A stretch of 64,000 nt of DNA from CATQHW01 sp965243545 (GCA_965243545.1 OZ251573.1:496001-560000); one strand, 5' to 3'. Positions 1-10,026 are shown, counted from the first letter of the stretch. Made by a program: numbers and translations. Notes: generated by a model not told the origin, from the sequence alone.

Positions 1-395
1 GGGTAGGCGGCCAGTCCCCACGGAAAGCCGAGGAAGCCCGACGACTTGAGGAACTCGTAGACCGTCCAGGCGGCGGCGACGGCGTACGGCCGCAGCCGCC
101 CGGCGGCGACCGCCGCGCCGCGCAGCACCGGTCCCAGCAGCGCGCCGAACAGCGTGTAGCCGAGCACCGGGCCGCCGAGCGTCCAGAGCGCGAACTCCCG
201 GAAGTAGAGCAGCCAGTAGTACGACAGCGGCGTGGCGACCGCCATGAACAGCGCGGCGGCGGCGGCGGCCTGCGCGTAACTGCGGCTCCGGTAGATCGAC
301 AGGAACAGCGGCGCGAACGCAAACGGTCCGAGCAGCGGGTTGCCGAGCGGCGCCAGCTCGTTGGGGAGGGCCAGCGGCACGGCCAGCGCGGACAC
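1..395 (-). CDS. lnt: Apolipoprotein N-acyltransferase, N-terminal part (gene runs off the window)
   Basis: Reading the minus strand from about 395 to 1 gives a hydrophobic protein whose visible segments include ALPNELAPLGNPLLG, FAPLFLSIYRS, YYWLLYFREFALWTLGG and YEFLKSSGFLGFPWG. The last is the conserved pattern that precedes the Lnt catalytic nitrilase domain. Lnt is an inner-membrane enzyme that adds the third acyl chain to lipoproteins, which fits the LolCDE genes later in the window. The GTG at 395 is a convenient start, but the frame stays open upstream into the YkgJ gene on the other strand, so the true start may lie further right. The catalytic half is outside the window. Confidence 0.8.
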   Translation of the reverse strand, partial: MSALAVPLALPNELAPLGNPLLGPFAFAPLFLSIYRSRSYAQAAAAAALFMAVATPLSYYWLLYFREFALWTLGGPVLGYTLFGALLGPVLRGAAVAAGRLRPYAVAAAWTVYEFLKSSGFLGFPWGLAAY

Positions 396-410
396 CGCGG
401 CCGGCCCGTA

Positions 411-830
411 GTGATGGAGCCACGCGCGGGCGGTGGCGGCCGGCGGCGCGTTCGCGCTAAGCTGCGGCCCGTGTTCGCCGACCTGCAGCGCAAGTGGGAC
501 GATCTGTGTACGCAATGCGGACAGTGCTGCTACCGCCGTGACCGGGTGGACGGCCAGCTGGTCATAGACCGCGCTTCGCCGTGCCGGTTCCTGGACGTCT
601 CCACGCAACTCTGCACGGTGTACGAGTCACGGCTGTCGACCTGCTCCAACTGCAAGCGCCTCACCATCTTCCACGCCCTGTTCTCCCGCTACCTGCCGGA
701 TGACTGCGGCTACGTGGAAGCGTTCAGGATATGGCGAAGACCACCCAGCGGCCGTCAGCCTCCCGCAGGTCCAGACTCTGCCCGGAGCGAACCGGCGGCA
801 ACGCCTCCTGATACCGATCCTCAAAGCTGA
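411..830 (+). CDS. YkgJ-type CxxCxxCC cysteine-cluster protein
   Basis: The 139-residue product carries CTQCGQCC near residues 34-41, then two more Cys-rich segments ending in CSNCKRL. This is the pattern of the YkgJ zinc/iron-chelating family, whose exact function is unsettled. GTG at 411 and ATG at 414 are adjacent; GTG at 471 (protein starting FADLQRKWDDLC) is a credible alternative because family members usually begin close to the first Cys cluster. The gene is divergent from lnt. Its last ~35 codons overlap the 3' end of the convergent gene at 724-1893 and are Arg/Pro-rich, so the native C-terminus may be extended by readthrough of antisense sequence. Confidence 0.7.
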   Translation: MMEPRAGGGGRRRVRAKLRPVFADLQRKWDDLCTQCGQCCYRRDRVDGQLVIDRASPCRFLDVSTQLCTVYESRLSTCSNCKRLTIFHALFSRYLPDDCGYVEAFRIWRRPPSGRQPPAGPDSARSEPAATPPDTDPQS

Positions 831-1893
831 CTTCGACCCGGTACCCGTCGCCGCCGCCGAGCGGCGACGCCCGCCCCACCGTGAGGATGTCGCGGGCGTC
901 GAGGCCGCGGTACGGGGAGGCGGCGAAGTAGGCGTCCAGCAGCGCCCGCACGCCTTGGTGGGTCACCGACGATCCGTCCGGCAGCAGCAGCGTGTCGTCG
1001 ATCGCGGCCAGCACGCCGTCGGTGTCCTTCTCCAGGAAGCGGTCGACGCCGGAGAGCAACGCCTGCACGACCGCCGCCCGGTCCGCCATCTCCTTGGTGC
1101 GGGCGGCTGCGGCGCGCAGGCGCCGTTCGGCGGCTGCCGCCGACTCCATCGGCGCCGGCGACCAGCCTGCCGGCAGCTGTCCGTCCCCGAAGAGCACCGC
1201 CGAGATCACCCAGTCGCCGTCGACGGGGCGCAGCACGAACCGCTGCCGGCCGGCCCAGAACGGCACGGTGTCCGACAGGTCCATGCGCGCTTCCAGGCTC
1301 ACCTGCACGGCGTCGGCCAGCGCGCCGGTCCCGCCGAACGGCGCCACCGTCATGCTGCCGGTGTCGTAGATGTCGCTCAGCGCAACGCCGGCCAGCGAGC
1401 TCCGCTCGAACAGCGCCTGCAGCAAGCCGTGCGCCTGCCCGCGCGTGACGCTGCCTCTGGCCACGTACACCGACCCGTCGAGCGCGTCCGTGATCGCGCC
1501 GGCGTCGCCGTCCAGCAACGCGCCGGCCACGCGCAGGAGCTTGGAGACGACCAGATTGGCCGTCCAGGCGGTCGTATCGACCGGCGCCGGCTCCGCCGCG
1601 TCCACGGCGGCCGGCGGCGCCAGCTGCGGCGGCGGGTCGTCGGCGATCGCCTGCGGATCGAGGCCGGGGTCGAGGCGGAAGGCGAGCGCGATCATGCCTT
1701 CGGCCAGATCGTCCTTGCCGCCGACCTCGCGGTACTGAAGGCCGGACAGGTAGTACGACTCGGCCATCTCCGCCCTCTCCTCGGCAGAGAGCGACGCCAA
1801 GCCCTCCGGCAGTTGGGCGAAGGCGGACGTGCCTGCGGCGAGCAGGCATGCGAAGAGTCCCAGGAAGGTCGCGAACCGACGAACGGTAGCCAT
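724..1893 (-). CDS. Secreted protein with two NTF2/SnoaL-like repeats, function unknown
   Basis: The ATG at 1893 opens a clear signal peptide (MATVRRFATFLGLFACLLA ... TSAFAQ), so the longer open frame upstream, which runs through tRNA-Leu, is not used. The mature protein (~365 residues) contains two similar blocks, each an alpha-helical start (LLDGDAGAITDALDG; FLEKDTDGVLAAIDD) followed by G-V/Q-x-x-x-LLxALF/Y and a beta-rich end closing with a Trp-Val-Ile/Val motif (GDWVISAVLFG; GRWVVFAIS). That layout resembles tandem NTF2/SnoaL-like cone domains. I do not recognise a specific function. Expected location is periplasm. The NTF2 assignment is inferred from pattern only. Confidence 0.7.
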   Translation of the reverse strand: MATVRRFATFLGLFACLLAAGTSAFAQLPEGLASLSAEERAEMAESYYLSGLQYREVGGKDDLAEGMIALAFRLDPGLDPQAIADDPPPQLAPPAAVDAAEPAPVDTTAWTANLVVSKLLRVAGALLDGDAGAITDALDGSVYVARGSVTRGQAHGLLQALFERSSLAGVALSDIYDTGSMTVAPFGGTGALADAVQVSLEARMDLSDTVPFWAGRQRFVLRPVDGDWVISAVLFGDGQLPAGWSPAPMESAAAAERRLRAAAARTKEMADRAAVVQALLSGVDRFLEKDTDGVLAAIDDTLLLPDGSSVTHQGVRALLDAYFAASPYRGLDARDILTVGRASPLGGGDGYRVEVSFEDRYQEALPPVRSGQSLDLREADGRWVVFAIS

Positions 1894-1960
1894 GACGGGT
1901 ACATTGTACCACCGAACGGCGGCGCGCGGCGACCTGCCGCGGCGGCGCCGGCGGCCGGCT

Positions 1961-2045
1961 GCCGGAGACCGGATTCGAACCGGTACGGTCCGCTTCGGAC
2001 CAGGAGATTTTAAGTCCCCAGTGTCTGCCGTTTCACCACTCCGGC
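1961..2045 (-). tRNA. tRNA-Leu (anticodon TAA)
   Basis: The minus strand folds as an 85-nt class II tRNA. The acceptor is GCCGGAG paired with CTCCGGC, the anticodon loop CTTAAAA gives TAA, there is a long variable arm, and the T loop is GGTTCGAATCC. CCA is not encoded. A TTGACC hexamer on the minus strand (revcomp of the block around 2080-2085) lies at a promoter-like distance upstream. Confidence 0.95.
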
Positions 2046-2141
2046 CGGACGCCGAGCGTACGGGCCGGCCCCGCCGCCGGTCAAACCGCTGCCGATTGAC
2101 GGCATTTGACCGCAACCGCCCGGCCGTACTACCGTGTGGGC

Positions 2142-2477
2142 GTGTACGCGCTGGTAGAGATCAAGGGAAAGCAGTACCGCGTGCGGCCCGGCGCCGAAAT
2201 CGTGGTCGATCGCATGGCGGCGCCGGCGGAGCAGACGGTCGACTTCGACTCGGTGCTGCTGCTGTCGGACGGCGGCCGCGTCCGCGTCGGTGACCCGTAC
2301 GTCGCCGACGCGCGGGTGCGCGCCCGGGTCGCCGGTGAGGAGCGGGGCAAGAAGCTCCGCGTGGCCACCTACCGCCGCCGCAAGCGGACGCAACGGACCA
2401 TCGGGCACCGCCAGCGGTTCACGCGGCTGGTGATCGAGGACGTCGAGGACGTCGTCGACGAACCCGCAACCGGGTAA
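2142..2477 (+). CDS. rplU: 50S ribosomal protein bL21
   Basis: The product begins YALVEIKGKQYRV, the near-universal bL21 N-terminus, and contains the typical C-terminal KRRTQRTIGHRQRFTRL-type basic RNA-binding tail. It binds 23S rRNA in the large subunit. The GTG at 2142 is chosen because it places the family N-terminus at residue 1; the frame stays open 12 codons upstream without family similarity. Length about 111 aa, family usual ~103, with a short acidic tail (EDVEDVVDEPATG). It is followed 11 nt later by rpmA, the usual pair. Confidence 0.95.
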   Translation: MYALVEIKGKQYRVRPGAEIVVDRMAAPAEQTVDFDSVLLLSDGGRVRVGDPYVADARVRARVAGEERGKKLRVATYRRRKRTQRTIGHRQRFTRLVIEDVEDVVDEPATG

Positions 2478-2488
2478 AGGGGGAGCGC

Positions 2489-2767
2489 ATGGCTCACAAG
2501 AAAGGGGGCGGCAGCTCGCGCAACGGCCGCGACTCGATCGGCCGCCGGCTCGGCGTCAAGCGCTACGGCGGCGAGCGGGTGCCGGCCGGCGCGATCCTGG
2601 TGCGGCAGCGGGGCACGCGGGTCCATCCCGGCCCCAACGTCGGCCGCGGCCGGGACGACACGCTGTTCGCGCGGTCGTCCGGTCTGGTCACCTTCTATCG
2701 GCGCCGGAATCGAAAGTTCGTCCGCATCGACGCCGGCGATCCGGCGGAGCAGCCCGTCGCGCGTTGA
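2489..2767 (+). CDS. rpmA: 50S ribosomal protein bL27
   Basis: The product starts MAHKKGGGSSRNGRDS and contains the bL27 core (GVKRYGGERVPAGAILVRQRGT, FARSSGLVTFYRR). The short N-terminal extension that reaches the peptidyl-transferase centre starts directly at Ala-His-Lys-Lys, so no cleavable leader of the Firmicutes type is present. An AAAGGGGG ribosome binding site sits just upstream. In many bacteria obg follows rpmA; here nadD follows directly. Confidence 0.97.
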   Translation: MAHKKGGGSSRNGRDSIGRRLGVKRYGGERVPAGAILVRQRGTRVHPGPNVGRGRDDTLFARSSGLVTFYRRRNRKFVRIDAGDPAEQPVAR

Positions 2768-2787
2768 TCCGCCCCGGCCGGCACGGC

Positions 2788-3351
2788 GTGAAGACCGCGA
2801 TCTTCGGCGGAACCTTCAATCCGATCCACAACGGTCACCTTCACCTCGCCGCGTGCGTGTGCGCGGAGCTCGGCTACGGGCGGGTGCTCTTCATACCGGC
2901 CAACGTGCCGCCTCATAAGGAGGTGGACGACTTGGCCGGCGGCGCGCACCGGCTGGAGATGGTCCGCCTGGCGGTCGCCGGCGATCCCGCCTTCCGGGTC
3001 GACTCGTGCGAGATCGACCGCGGCGGGGTCTCCTACACCATCGACACGGTGCGCGCGATCGACGCGGCCGGCGGACGGTTGGGCGTGATCATCGGCGACG
3101 ATCTGGCCGCCGGCTACCACAGCTGGCGGCGGGCGCCGGAACTGGCGCGGGAGGCGGAGCTGATACTGGGCCGGCGGAGCGAACCCGGCGCGCCGCTGCC
3201 GTTTCCGCATCGCGTGGTCGGCAACGTCCGGCTGCCGCTCTCCTCCCGGCTCATCCGCGACCGGCTGCGCGCCGGTCTGGCGGTCGATCACCTGACGCCG
3301 CCGGCGGTGATCCGGTACATCCGCTCCCACCGCCTGTACCGGACCGCATGA
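2788..3351 (+). CDS. nadD: Nicotinate-nucleotide adenylyltransferase
   Basis: It catalyses ATP + nicotinate mononucleotide to deamido-NAD in NAD synthesis. The sequence shows the nucleotidyltransferase signature GGTFNPIHNGHL (residues ~7-18) with the HxGH-type motif, PPHK, and the C-terminal LSSRLIRDRLR (the ISSTxIR motif). The GTG at 2788 gives the family N-terminus VKTAIFGGTF; an in-frame TTG at 2764 overlapping the rpmA stop is less likely. The 3' end overlaps the next gene by ATGA. Confidence 0.93.
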   Translation: MKTAIFGGTFNPIHNGHLHLAACVCAELGYGRVLFIPANVPPHKEVDDLAGGAHRLEMVRLAVAGDPAFRVDSCEIDRGGVSYTIDTVRAIDAAGGRLGVIIGDDLAAGYHSWRRAPELAREAELILGRRSEPGAPLPFPHRVVGNVRLPLSSRLIRDRLRAGLAVDHLTPPAVIRYIRSHRLYRTA

Positions 3352-4550
3352 GGGTGACCGGCGGCCGCCGCGGGCGGGCGGTGACCGGGGTGATCACCGG
3401 CCTCATCGCGGCCATCGCCGCCGGCGCGTTCGCGTTCGGCTACGCCCGGCTCCGTTCCGATGCGGTGACCGACCTGATCGACGCGGGCGGGAGCATCGCC
3501 GTGGCGTTCATGCTGCCGATCGACGATCCGCAACCGTCGTTCGAAGTGCTCATGCTCGACGCCGGAACCGGCCGCGCCGCGTTGTTGTTCGTGCCGGGAT
3601 GGATCGGCGTGGTGCTCGACGGGGAGCGGATGGATGCGATCGCCGCCCTGTACGACCCGGCCGGCCACGCCCCGCTGGTCGAGCGGCTCGGCCGGCTGCT
3701 CGGCATCGACGTCGACTTCTACGTCGACCTGTCGTACGACGGTCTGGGCCGGATCATCGACGTGCTGGGCGGGGTGGAGGTGGTGATCCCGGACCCGATT
3801 CCGGTCGCCGGCGGGGAGCGCCGCGTACCGTTGCCGTCCGGCAGCGTCGTGGTCGACGGCGACATGGCGCGCGACTACCTGTCGTACCGCGCCGCCGAAG
3901 AGCCGGAGGCGGAGCGCGTCGAACGTGTGCACCGGTTGACGCAGGCGGTGCTGCGGTCGATCGCCGACGGCGCCGAGGTGCTGGCCGACCCGGCCGCGCA
4001 GCGGCTGCTGTACTCGTCGGTGGCCACGGACCTGAGCCGGCGCGCGTTTGAACGGCTGCTCGCCGCGCTGGCGGGGCTCGACACCGACCGCGTCATCCTG
4101 CGGCGGGTGCTCGGCAGGGTCCAGGAGGTGAGCGGCCGCCGGTTGCTGTTTCCCCACGACGAGGGCGCGGTGTTGCGGGAGACGGTCCGCCAGACCGAGG
4201 CCGCCCTGTCGGTGCCGCTGGCCGCCGGCGACGCGGACCTGGCCCCGTCGGTGGCGGTGCTCAACGGCACCCGCACCACCGGCCTGGCCGCGCAGGCGGC
4301 CACCGTGTTCGAGAGCTTCGGCTTCCGCATCGTGGCGATCGACAACGCCGGCCACCACGACCACCAGCGCACCCTGATCTTCGCCCGCCGCGGCGCCGGC
4401 GACGCGGCGGCGAGCGCGGCGGCCGGCGCCGCGGAAGCGATCCGCTGCGAGGTGAGCGCCGCGCCGGACGTCGGCGCCGGCCCTGACCCGGCCGCCGCCG
4501 ACGTGACCGTGATTCTGGGCCGCGACTTCAACGGCCGGTTCTGCCGATGA
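3348..4550 (+). CDS. LytR-CpsA-Psr (LCP) family protein
   Basis: A 400-residue protein with one N-terminal membrane segment (VTGVITGLIAAIAAGAFAFGY). An LCP-type domain follows: LDAGTGRAALLFVPGW, YDGLGRIIDVLGGVEVVIPDP, DYLSYR and ERVHRLTQAVL. At the C-terminus is a LytR_C-type region (VAVLNGTRTTGLAAQAATVFESFGF). LCP proteins act outside the membrane, in Gram-positives attaching anionic polymers to peptidoglycan; the spirochaetal role is unclear. The ATG at 3348 overlaps the nadD stop, so it is co-translated with nadD and rsfS. This nadD-LCP-rsfS order also occurs in treponemes. Confidence 0.82.
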   Translation: MRVTGGRRGRAVTGVITGLIAAIAAGAFAFGYARLRSDAVTDLIDAGGSIAVAFMLPIDDPQPSFEVLMLDAGTGRAALLFVPGWIGVVLDGERMDAIAALYDPAGHAPLVERLGRLLGIDVDFYVDLSYDGLGRIIDVLGGVEVVIPDPIPVAGGERRVPLPSGSVVVDGDMARDYLSYRAAEEPEAERVERVHRLTQAVLRSIADGAEVLADPAAQRLLYSSVATDLSRRAFERLLAALAGLDTDRVILRRVLGRVQEVSGRRLLFPHDEGAVLRETVRQTEAALSVPLAAGDADLAPSVAVLNGTRTTGLAAQAATVFESFGFRIVAIDNAGHHDHQRTLIFARRGAGDAAASAAAGAAEAIRCEVSAAPDVGAGPDPAAADVTVILGRDFNGRFCR

Positions 4551-4954
4551 GCATGACGGCCGACACCGGGCCGGCGGGCCGGGAGCCTGACAGCAAGCGG
4601 ACGGCGGTCGCCGTCGCCGAGCTGCTGGTCGAGCATCAGGCCGAAGAGACGATGGTCCTGGACGTGAGCCGGGCGAGCGGTTGGACCGACTACTTCGTGA
4701 TCGCCACCACGCGGAGTCACGCCCACCTGCGCGGCGTGCTGCGCCACCTCGACGCCGCCCTGCGCCGGTTGGGGGCCGGCCGGGGCCGCGCCGGCCACAG
4801 CCTGCGCCGGGCCCCGGACGACAGCGGCTGGGTGCTGGTCGACCTGGGCGACGTGGTGATCCACCTCATGATGGAGGAGCAGCGCCGGTTCTACGAGCTG
4901 GAGCGGCTCTGGTTCCACAGTCCGATCGTGTTCGGCGGCCGGCCCTTGGCGTAG
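4547..4954 (+). CDS. rsfS: Ribosome silencing factor RsfS
   Basis: RsfS binds uL14 and blocks subunit joining under poor nutrition. The 135-residue product contains the family core DVSRASGWTDYFVIATTRSHAHLRGV, GWVLVDLGDVVIHLMMEEQRRFYELERLW. It starts in an ATGA overlap with the LCP gene. The last codons lie in the first unit of an 18-bp tandem repeat (4937-4990), whose TAG forms the stop codon. The 3' end overlaps a convergent acidic ORF on the minus strand. Confidence 0.95.
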   Translation: MSMTADTGPAGREPDSKRTAVAVAELLVEHQAEETMVLDVSRASGWTDYFVIATTRSHAHLRGVLRHLDAALRRLGAGRGRAGHSLRRAPDDSGWVLVDLGDVVIHLMMEEQRRFYELERLWFHSPIVFGGRPLA

Positions 4955-5235
4955 GGCCGGGCCTTGGCGTAGGGCCGGGCCTTGACGTAGTAGGCGTCCT
5001 CCTCCGGGTCGTCGAAGGCGTCGTCAAACTCGTCTTCGTCTTCCTCGTCCGCGTCCTCATCGTCTTCGTCGTAGTCGAAGTCCTCGTCGTCGAGGTCGTC
5101 GTCCTCGCCGTCGATCTCATCGTCGTCTTCGTCATCGTCGAAGTCGTCGAACTCGTCGTAGTCGTCCGGGTCGTCGTCCACGGCGGTCGCCCGCCCGGCC
5201 GGGGCGGGGCGCGGCGTCAGAGCAACGGTTTCCAT
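4891..5235 (-). CDS. Extremely acidic small protein with KARPYAK repeats, function unknown
   Basis: From ATG 5235 the minus strand encodes 114 residues: a short METVALTPRPAPAGRATAV head, about 55 residues that are almost all Asp/Glu with regularly spaced Phe/Tyr (DDYDEFDDF, DFDYDED), then a basic tail with three KARPYAK-like repeats. Asp and Glu codons mix GAC/GAT and GAG/GAA, which is the synonymous variation expected of real coding rather than simple repeat DNA. The final ~20 codons are antisense to the conserved end of rsfS, so the stop may be accidental. Similar acidic tails occur in RNA polymerase delta-like or nucleic-acid-mimic proteins, but I cannot assign one. Confidence 0.5.
   Translation of the reverse strand: METVALTPRPAPAGRATAVDDDPDDYDEFDDFDDDEDDDEIDGEDDDLDDEDFDYDEDDEDADEEDEDEFDDAFDDPEEDAYYVKARPYAKARPYAKGRPPNTIGLWNQSRSSS
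4937..4990. repeat. 18-bp tandem repeat, 3 units
   Basis: Units at 4937-4954, 4955-4972 and 4973-4990 share GGCCGGGCCTTGGCGTAG with one or two differences each. The first unit contains the rsfS stop codon; on the minus strand the units encode the KARPYA repeats of the acidic protein. Confidence 0.9.
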
Positions 5236-5258
5236 TGTCGGCTCACCGCGGGTATAGT
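5230..5258 (+). promoter_or_regulatory. Possible promoter of tRNA-Gln
   Basis: A good -10 hexamer TATAGT (5253-5258) lies 10 nt before the tRNA. The -35 position with a 17-nt spacer is TTCCAT, which matches the consensus poorly, so this is supported mainly by the -10 and position. Confidence 0.45.
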
Positions 5259-5268
5259 TGTGCGTTGA

Positions 5269-5340
5269 TGGGACGTCGGCAAGCGGTAAGCCACCGGTTT
5301 TTGGTACCGGCATTCGCAGGTTCGAATCCTGCCGTCCCAG
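5269..5340 (+). tRNA. tRNA-Gln (anticodon TTG)
   Basis: A 72-nt cloverleaf: acceptor TGGGACG/CGTCCCA with discriminator G, anticodon loop TTTTGGT giving TTG, T arm CGCAGGTTCGAATCCTGCC. CCA is not encoded. It starts the transcription unit leading into rplY. Confidence 0.95.
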
Positions 5341-5360
5341 ATGACTACCCAAGCAGGTGA

Positions 5361-6005
5361 ATGGAGCGTTTGACGATGGAGCGATTGGCATTGCGGGCTG
5401 AACCCCGATCGAAGACCAGGAAGCGGGAATCCCGCCGGCTGCGCCGCGCCGGGCGGGTACCGGCGGTAGTGTACGGGGCGGCGGAGGCGGAGTCGATATC
5501 CGTGGACGCCAAGGAAGCGGAGCGGCTGTTCCGCCGCGCTTCCGAAAGCACCATCATCTCGCTGGCCACCGGCGGCGGCGACCGCGACGTGCTGATCAAG
5601 GACTACCAGACCGACCGCATCACCGACACCCTGCTGCACGTCGACTTTCTGGAGGTGGTGGCCGGCCGCGCGTTGCGCACGCACGTCCCGCTACGCTTCG
5701 TCGGCACGCCGGTCGGCGTGCGCCAGGGCGGCATCCTGGAGACGCTGCTGCGCGACCTGCACGTCGAGTGCCTGCCCAAGGACCTGCCGGAGAGCCTGGA
5801 GGTCGCCATAGAAGGGCTGGACGGCGGCCAGTCGATCCACGTGCGCGAGCTCGACACCCCGGACGCCGTGCGCGTCCTCAGTCCACAGGATCAGGTGGTC
5901 TGCCTGGTCGCGCACCGCGCGGCCGAGGAGGCGGAAGAGGAAGCCGATGAGTCCGAGGTCGAAGATGCCGGCGAGGCCGCCGACGATACGGACGCGGAGG
6001 AGTAG
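5361..6005 (+). CDS. rplY: 50S ribosomal protein bL25, CTC type
   Basis: A long CTC-type bL25 (214 aa) that binds 5S rRNA. Core motifs: LRAEPRSKTRKRESRRLRRAGRVPAVVYG, VLIKDYQTDRITDTLLHVDFLEV, then a TL5 beta domain (VPLRFVGTPVGVRQGGILE). It ends in a strongly acidic tail (EEAEEEADESEVEDAG) that overlaps pth by 59 bp. ATG 5361 or ATG 5376 could be the start; 5376 gives the shorter, more family-like MERLALRAE. It heads the rplY-pth-tilS-ftsH run. Confidence 0.92.
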   Translation: MERLTMERLALRAEPRSKTRKRESRRLRRAGRVPAVVYGAAEAESISVDAKEAERLFRRASESTIISLATGGGDRDVLIKDYQTDRITDTLLHVDFLEVVAGRALRTHVPLRFVGTPVGVRQGGILETLLRDLHVECLPKDLPESLEVAIEGLDGGQSIHVRELDTPDAVRVLSPQDQVVCLVAHRAAEEAEEEADESEVEDAGEAADDTDAEE

Positions 6006-6609
6006 GCCGGCCGAACACGGGAGCCGGCTGCTGGTGGTCGGTCTGGGCAATCCCGGACCGCGCTACGCCGGCACCCGGCACAACGTCGGCTTTCGCATCG
6101 TGGAGGCGCTGGCGCATGCGGCCGGCGCCCGCCTGAAGCGGCGCGGGATCGGCCGCTACGCCGTCGCCCGCGTTGCGGGCGGCGCCGGCTCCGGCAGCGC
6201 CGTCTTCCTGGCCGAGCCGCTCACCATGATGAACCGCTCCGGCGACGTGCTGGCCGCGTTGCTGCGCCTCAGCGGCTGCCGGCTGGCGCAGCTCCTGGTG
6301 ATCTGCGACTCGATCGACATGCCGGCGGGAGCGGTGCGCCTGAAGCGCTCCGGTTCGGCGGGCGGCCACAACGGGCTGGCGTCGCTCATCGCCGCGGCGG
6401 GCGGCGGCGGGTTCCCGCGGCTCCGGATCGGCGTCGGCCGGCCGGACGCCGCCGGCGACGTGGTCGGACACGTGCTCACCGCCCCCGGCGCCGCCGACCG
6501 GCAGCGGATCGAAGCGGCCGAGCGCTTTGCCGCAGACCACGTGCTGCGCCTGGTCGACGAGCCGATCGATCGGGTGATGCATGCCCTCAACTCCTACGCT
6601 CCGACCTGA
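5947..6609 (+). CDS. pth: Peptidyl-tRNA hydrolase
   Basis: Pth recycles peptidyl-tRNA released by stalled ribosomes. Motifs: LLVVGLGNPGPRYAGTRHNVGF with the catalytic His of RHNVGF, FLAEPLTMMNRSG, DSIDMPAGAVRLKRSGSAGGHNGLASL and RIGVGRP. About 27 residues precede the core, so the ATG may be 5947 or 5965; both lie inside rplY. The end overlaps tilS by 29 bp. Confidence 0.95.
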   Translation: MSPRSKMPARPPTIRTRRSRPAEHGSRLLVVGLGNPGPRYAGTRHNVGFRIVEALAHAAGARLKRRGIGRYAVARVAGGAGSGSAVFLAEPLTMMNRSGDVLAALLRLSGCRLAQLLVICDSIDMPAGAVRLKRSGSAGGHNGLASLIAAAGGGGFPRLRIGVGRPDAAGDVVGHVLTAPGAADRQRIEAAERFAADHVLRLVDEPIDRVMHALNSYAPT

Positions 6610-8130
6610 GGCCGGCCCCCCTGAGGACAACCGGCATCGGGCGATCGCCGCGGAGGTGGAGCGGGCGCTGCGGTCGTTCGGCGTGCGGCGCGGCCAGACG
6701 GTGGCCGCCGCCTATTCGACCGGCCCCGATTCGACGGCGCTGTTGGCGCTGCTGTGCCGGCTGCGCGCGCGGCTCGGCATACGGGTGATCGCCGCCTACT
6801 TCGATCACGGCCTGCGCCCGCGGCCGGCGATCGACGGCGACGTCGGCCACGCGCGCGCGGCCGCGCGCCGATTGGGCGTGCCGTTGCGCGTCGGCGCCGC
6901 CGGCGACCGCATCGAGGCCGTCGGCGCGGCGGCCGGCCCGCCCGCCGGGGAGGGTGATCCGCCGGCTGAGGGCGATCCGCTCGCTTCGCGCCGTCCGCCG
7001 GCTGCGGACGGTCGGCCGGCTGCGGGTGGACCGCCGGCTGCGGGCGGTCCCGAGGCGGCCGCCCGCGCCGCGCGCTACGGTTTTCTGGAGCGCCTGGCCG
7101 GCGAGTGCGGCGCCGACTGGATCGCCGTGGGGCACACCGCCGACGATCGGGCCGAGACCGTGCTGATGCGCGCGCTGCAGGGCGCGGGCGTCGCCGGCCT
7201 GGGCGGCATGACGGCGCGCCGCGGCCGCATCATCCGCCCGCTGGAGGCGCTACGCCGCGACGACCTGCGCGCGTGGCTGCGGGCCGAGCGGCTGCCGTTC
7301 CGGCGCGACGCCCAGAACGGCGATCCGCGCTTTACCCGCAACCGGGTGCGGCGCCTGCTGGCCGACGTCGAGCGCCGCTTCCCCGGCGCCGCGGCGCGTC
7401 TGGCCGACCTGGGCCGGCAGGCGGAGACGACCCGGACGTTCGTGGCGGAGCAGGCCGCCGAGCGGTTGCCGTGGCGGCGGACCGCCTTCGGCATCGCCGT
7501 CCCGTGGCAGGCGTTCCGCGCCTCCGCGCCGGCCCTGCAGCTGGAGGCGCTCTACCAGGGGTACGACCGGCTGCTGCGCGGCGCCGGGCCGCGCCGGCTG
7601 CCGCGCCGGTTCCTGCTCCCCGTGCTGCAGGCGGCGGCGCGCGGCGCGCAACGGGTGCGCGCCGCCGGGCACGGCGTGGTCATCGAGCGCGCCGCCGCCC
7701 ATCTGGTCATGTCGGCGGCGGTTGTCCGCGGCGCCGGAACCGGCTATCTTTGGGAAGCCGTAAGGAGCGGATCGTATAGAATACCGGAGACCCCGATCGA
7801 AGTCCGCAGAGCGGAGCCCGGCGCCGGCGAACGAACGGCGGCCAGCGTACTGCGGATCGCCTCCGTTGACGGCCCTCTCCTGGTGCGGTCGTGTCGGCCC
7901 GGAGACCGTATCCGCCTGGGCGCCGGCGTGAAGCCGCTCGCCGCCCTGCTGCGCGAGTGGGGAACGCCGGAAGCGCGCCGGTGGATGATCCCCGTGGTCG
8001 CCGACCGCCGTGGAGTGCTGGCGGTCTGCGGCGCTGCGTTCGGCTGTCCGGACGCGCTGAGCACTCGGTGCGCCGATGAAGGCGTCGGCGCGGGCGCGGT
8101 TGTCGCGGTGGGCCGCGTGAAGGAGGAGTC

Positions 8131-8134
<4 letters not shown>
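6581..8134 (+). CDS. tilS: tRNA(Ile)-lysidine synthetase TilS
   Basis: TilS turns C34 of the CAT tRNA-Ile into lysidine so that it reads AUA. The N-terminal PP-loop is present but reads AAYSTGPDSTALL, with Thr where SGGxDS proteins have the first Gly. Other family motifs are present: VGHTADDRAETVLMRALQGAG and RPLEALRRDDLRAWLR ... TRNRVRR. The C-terminal TilS domain ends ...RPGDRIRLGAGVKPLAALLREWGTPEARR. Between the PP-loop and the HTADD motif is a Pro/Gly/Ala-rich insertion (residues ~115-160) made of hexapeptide repeats from an 18-bp DNA repeat. At 517 aa it is longer than usual. Overlaps pth and ftsH. Confidence 0.92.
6995..7048 (+). repeat. 18-bp tandem repeat inside tilS, 3 units
   Basis: Units starting at 6995, 7013 and 7031 each begin C(C/G)GCCGGCTGCGG and encode PAADGR/PAAGGP-type hexapeptides. 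A diverged relative precedes them near 6957-6975. Confidence 0.85.

Positions 8135-10026
<1,892 letters not shown>

Noticed and set aside
1894..2115. Upstream extension of the NTF2-like protein
   Set aside because: It would read through tRNA-Leu; the signal peptide begins at 1893.
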